From Streptomyces corallincola (lineage in GTDB: Bacteria; Actinomycetota; Actinomycetes; Streptomycetales; Streptomycetaceae): a stretch of DNA of 64,000 nt. Positions 62,994-64,000 of this stretch are shown here, piece after piece. Positions within the stretch are counted from its first letter, which is position 1. Each line of letters starts with the position of its first letter. The translations under genes and the position numbers were made by a program. A model generated the notes under the pieces. The model saw nothing but the letters and a program-made list of their open reading frames with translations. It was not told the DNA's origin and did no database searches. The stretch spans positions 62,001-126,000 of the forward strand of contig NZ_JAHRXF010000009.1 in NCBI RefSeq assembly GCF_019104725.1. Direction: 5' to 3'.

Positions 62994-63563
62994 ATGACGA
63001 CTGGTGCTCCCACCTCCTCTTCGACCGTCCGGCCCCGCCGCTCGGCACTGCGCAGGTATCTGCCGCTGGGTGTCGTGGCCTGGCTGGTGCTGGAGGTCTG
63101 GCTGCTGATCCTCGTCGCCGGGGCGGTCGGCGGCTTCCTGGTTTTCCTGCTGCTGGTCGCGGGCTTCGTGGCCGGTTCCGTGGTCGTCAAGCGGGCCGGG
63201 CGCCGCGCCCTGACGAACCTCAACGAGGCGATCCAGCGCGGAGGTTCACCCTCGGCGGGCAGGAACGGCAGCGGCGGCAACGGTCTGGCCATGCTCGCCG
63301 GACTGCTCCTGATGATCCCCGGTCTGATCTCCGACGCGGCCGGGCTGCTGCTCCTGCTCCCGCCCGTGCAGCGGGCCGTGAGCCGGTTCGGCCAGAGCGC
63401 CTTCGAGCGCAGGTTGCGCGGTGCGGCCTCCGGCGGGCTCGGTGACGCCTTCCAGCAGGCCAGAATGCACCGCCCCGACGGCAAGGTGGTCCAGGGCGAG
63501 GTGATCAGCCGGGACCGGCCCGGCGGCCCGGACGACCCGCACCGCCCCCCGCTGAACCGCTGA
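62994..63563 (+). CDS. fxsA: FxsA-family membrane protein
   Basis: Encodes 189 residues. The first membrane region is VVAWLVLEVWLLILVAGAVG with a second helix directly after. FxsA family conserved blocks are GLAMLAGLLLMIPGLISDAA and LLLLPPVQRAV. Overexpression of E. coli FxsA relieves F-plasmid exclusion of phage T7; the physiological role in Streptomyces is unknown. The Pro/Arg-rich tail is cytoplasmic. Faces rbpA tail to tail across a strong terminator. Confidence 0.9.
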   Translation: MTTGAPTSSSTVRPRRSALRRYLPLGVVAWLVLEVWLLILVAGAVGGFLVFLLLVAGFVAGSVVVKRAGRRALTNLNEAIQRGGSPSAGRNGSGGNGLAMLAGLLLMIPGLISDAAGLLLLLPPVQRAVSRFGQSAFERRLRGAASGGLGDAFQQARMHRPDGKVVQGEVISRDRPGGPDDPHRPPLNR

Positions 63564-63607
63564 GCACCGGTCCGCGTCACCGGACCGCCCCACGGGAGGT
63601 ACGCCAA

Positions 63608-63652
63608 AACCGCGGGCGCCGTACGTGATGTCCACGTACGGCGCCCGCGGTT
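63608..63652. terminator. Bidirectional terminator between fxsA and rbpA
   Basis: A perfect 20-bp inverted repeat (63608-63627 and 63633-63652) with a 5-base loop (ATGTC), flanked by AAAA on the left and TCTCG on the right. It lies between convergent genes. Confidence 0.9.
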
Positions 63653-63667
63653 CTCGTGTGCCCGGCG

Positions 63668-64000
63668 CTAGGCGCTCTTGCGGCTGTCCCGAGGGTGAAC
63701 GGCGATGTTCATCGCCCCCGAACGGAGTACCGCCAGACGCTCCTCAAGGACCTCTTCGAGTTCCTCGCGGGTGCGTCGTTCCATCAACATGTCCCAATGG
63801 GTACGCGCGGGCTTGGCCTTCTTCTCCTCAGGGCCGTCGCCGTCCACCAGGAGTGCCTGCGCGCCGCAGACCTTGCACTCCCACTCCGGCGGGATCTCCG
63901 CCTCGACCGAGAAGGGCATCTCGAAGCGATGGCCCTTCTCGCATGCGTACTCCACGGCCTGGCGCGGAGCCAGGTCGATACCGCGGTCGGTCTCGTAGCT
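63668..64000 (-). CDS. rbpA: RNA polymerase-binding protein RbpA (5' end outside window)
   Basis: The reading frame runs to the window edge: 110 residues visible, starting SYETDRGIDLAPRQAVEYAC. By comparison with S. coelicolor RbpA, about 14 N-terminal residues are missing. The zinc-binding core CEKGHRFEMPF ... WECKVCGAQA and the C-terminal sigma-interacting helices (THWDMLMERRTREELEEV) are present. RbpA binds RNA polymerase with sigma HrdB and strengthens open complex formation, also affecting rifampicin tolerance. It is oriented against fxsA. Confidence 0.95.
   Translation of the reverse strand, partial: SYETDRGIDLAPRQAVEYACEKGHRFEMPFSVEAEIPPEWECKVCGAQALLVDGDGPEEKKAKPARTHWDMLMERRTREELEEVLEERLAVLRSGAMNIAVHPRDSRKSA

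Overview
This is a Streptomyces chromosome segment, in the conserved core. Evidence: very high GC with strong third-position GC bias, many GTG starts, and genes specific to actinomycetes or Streptomyces (bldD, sIHF, rbpA, an actinobacterial PriA without helicase motifs, ribM-type riboflavin transporter, chitinase with DasR-type promoter). From memory, the gene order follows the SCO1491-to-SCO1421 stretch of S. coelicolor. The window opens inside efp and closes inside rbpA. I saw no tRNA, rRNA, insertion sequence, prophage or CRISPR array.

Layout. 1-1.3 kb: end of efp, nusB, and convergent bldD with a BldD operator upstream. 1.4-11.5 kb: the pyrimidine cluster pyrR-pyrB-pyrC-(membrane protein)-carA-carB-pyrD-pyrF, which covers UMP synthesis except the pyrE step. 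A PyrR-binding RNA hairpin overlaps the pyrR ribosome binding site. 11.7-22.7 kb: housekeeping genes: sIHF, gmk, rpoZ, coaBC, metK, priA, an HTH protein, fmt, rsmB, rpe. 22.8-27 kb: a SorC-type regulator, a secreted RNase/barstar pair, guaB1 and an Lrp-type regulator.

27.1-36.4 kb is the accessory part. It holds a GntR repressor with a palindromic operator facing an ABC importer operon, which ends in an unusual HAD-phosphatase/EEP-phosphohydrolase fusion carrying an 18-C tract just after its start codon. Next comes a davA-davB pair for lysine breakdown through 5-aminovaleramide. 36.4-41.8 kb: a DUF5995-like protein, uracil permease, a hotdog thioesterase, and an MFS transporter divergent from a ROK regulator. 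41.9-46.7 kb: an apparently orphan chitinase-type promoter, then the FMN-riboswitch riboflavin operon ribE-ribM-ribBA-ribH followed by hisE-hisG.

46.7-64 kb: a PH-domain protein, two translationally coupled CNNM/CorC proteins behind a structured leader, an EccA-like AAA protein, a uridine-kinase-like protein, a Tat-exported C39-type peptidase, a 46-residue membrane protein, TetR, GH18 chitinase with dre-like sites, acyl-CoA dehydrogenase, an Lrp regulator, amidohydrolase, polyprenol-phosphate mannosyltransferase (ppm), fxsA and rbpA.

The most notable points are the PyrR translational switch, the orphan chitinase-type promoter at 41.9 kb, the ABC/HAD-EEP operon with its poly-C tract, the davAB pair, and two unexplained RNA-like regions (47.2-47.3 kb and 61.6-62.1 kb).
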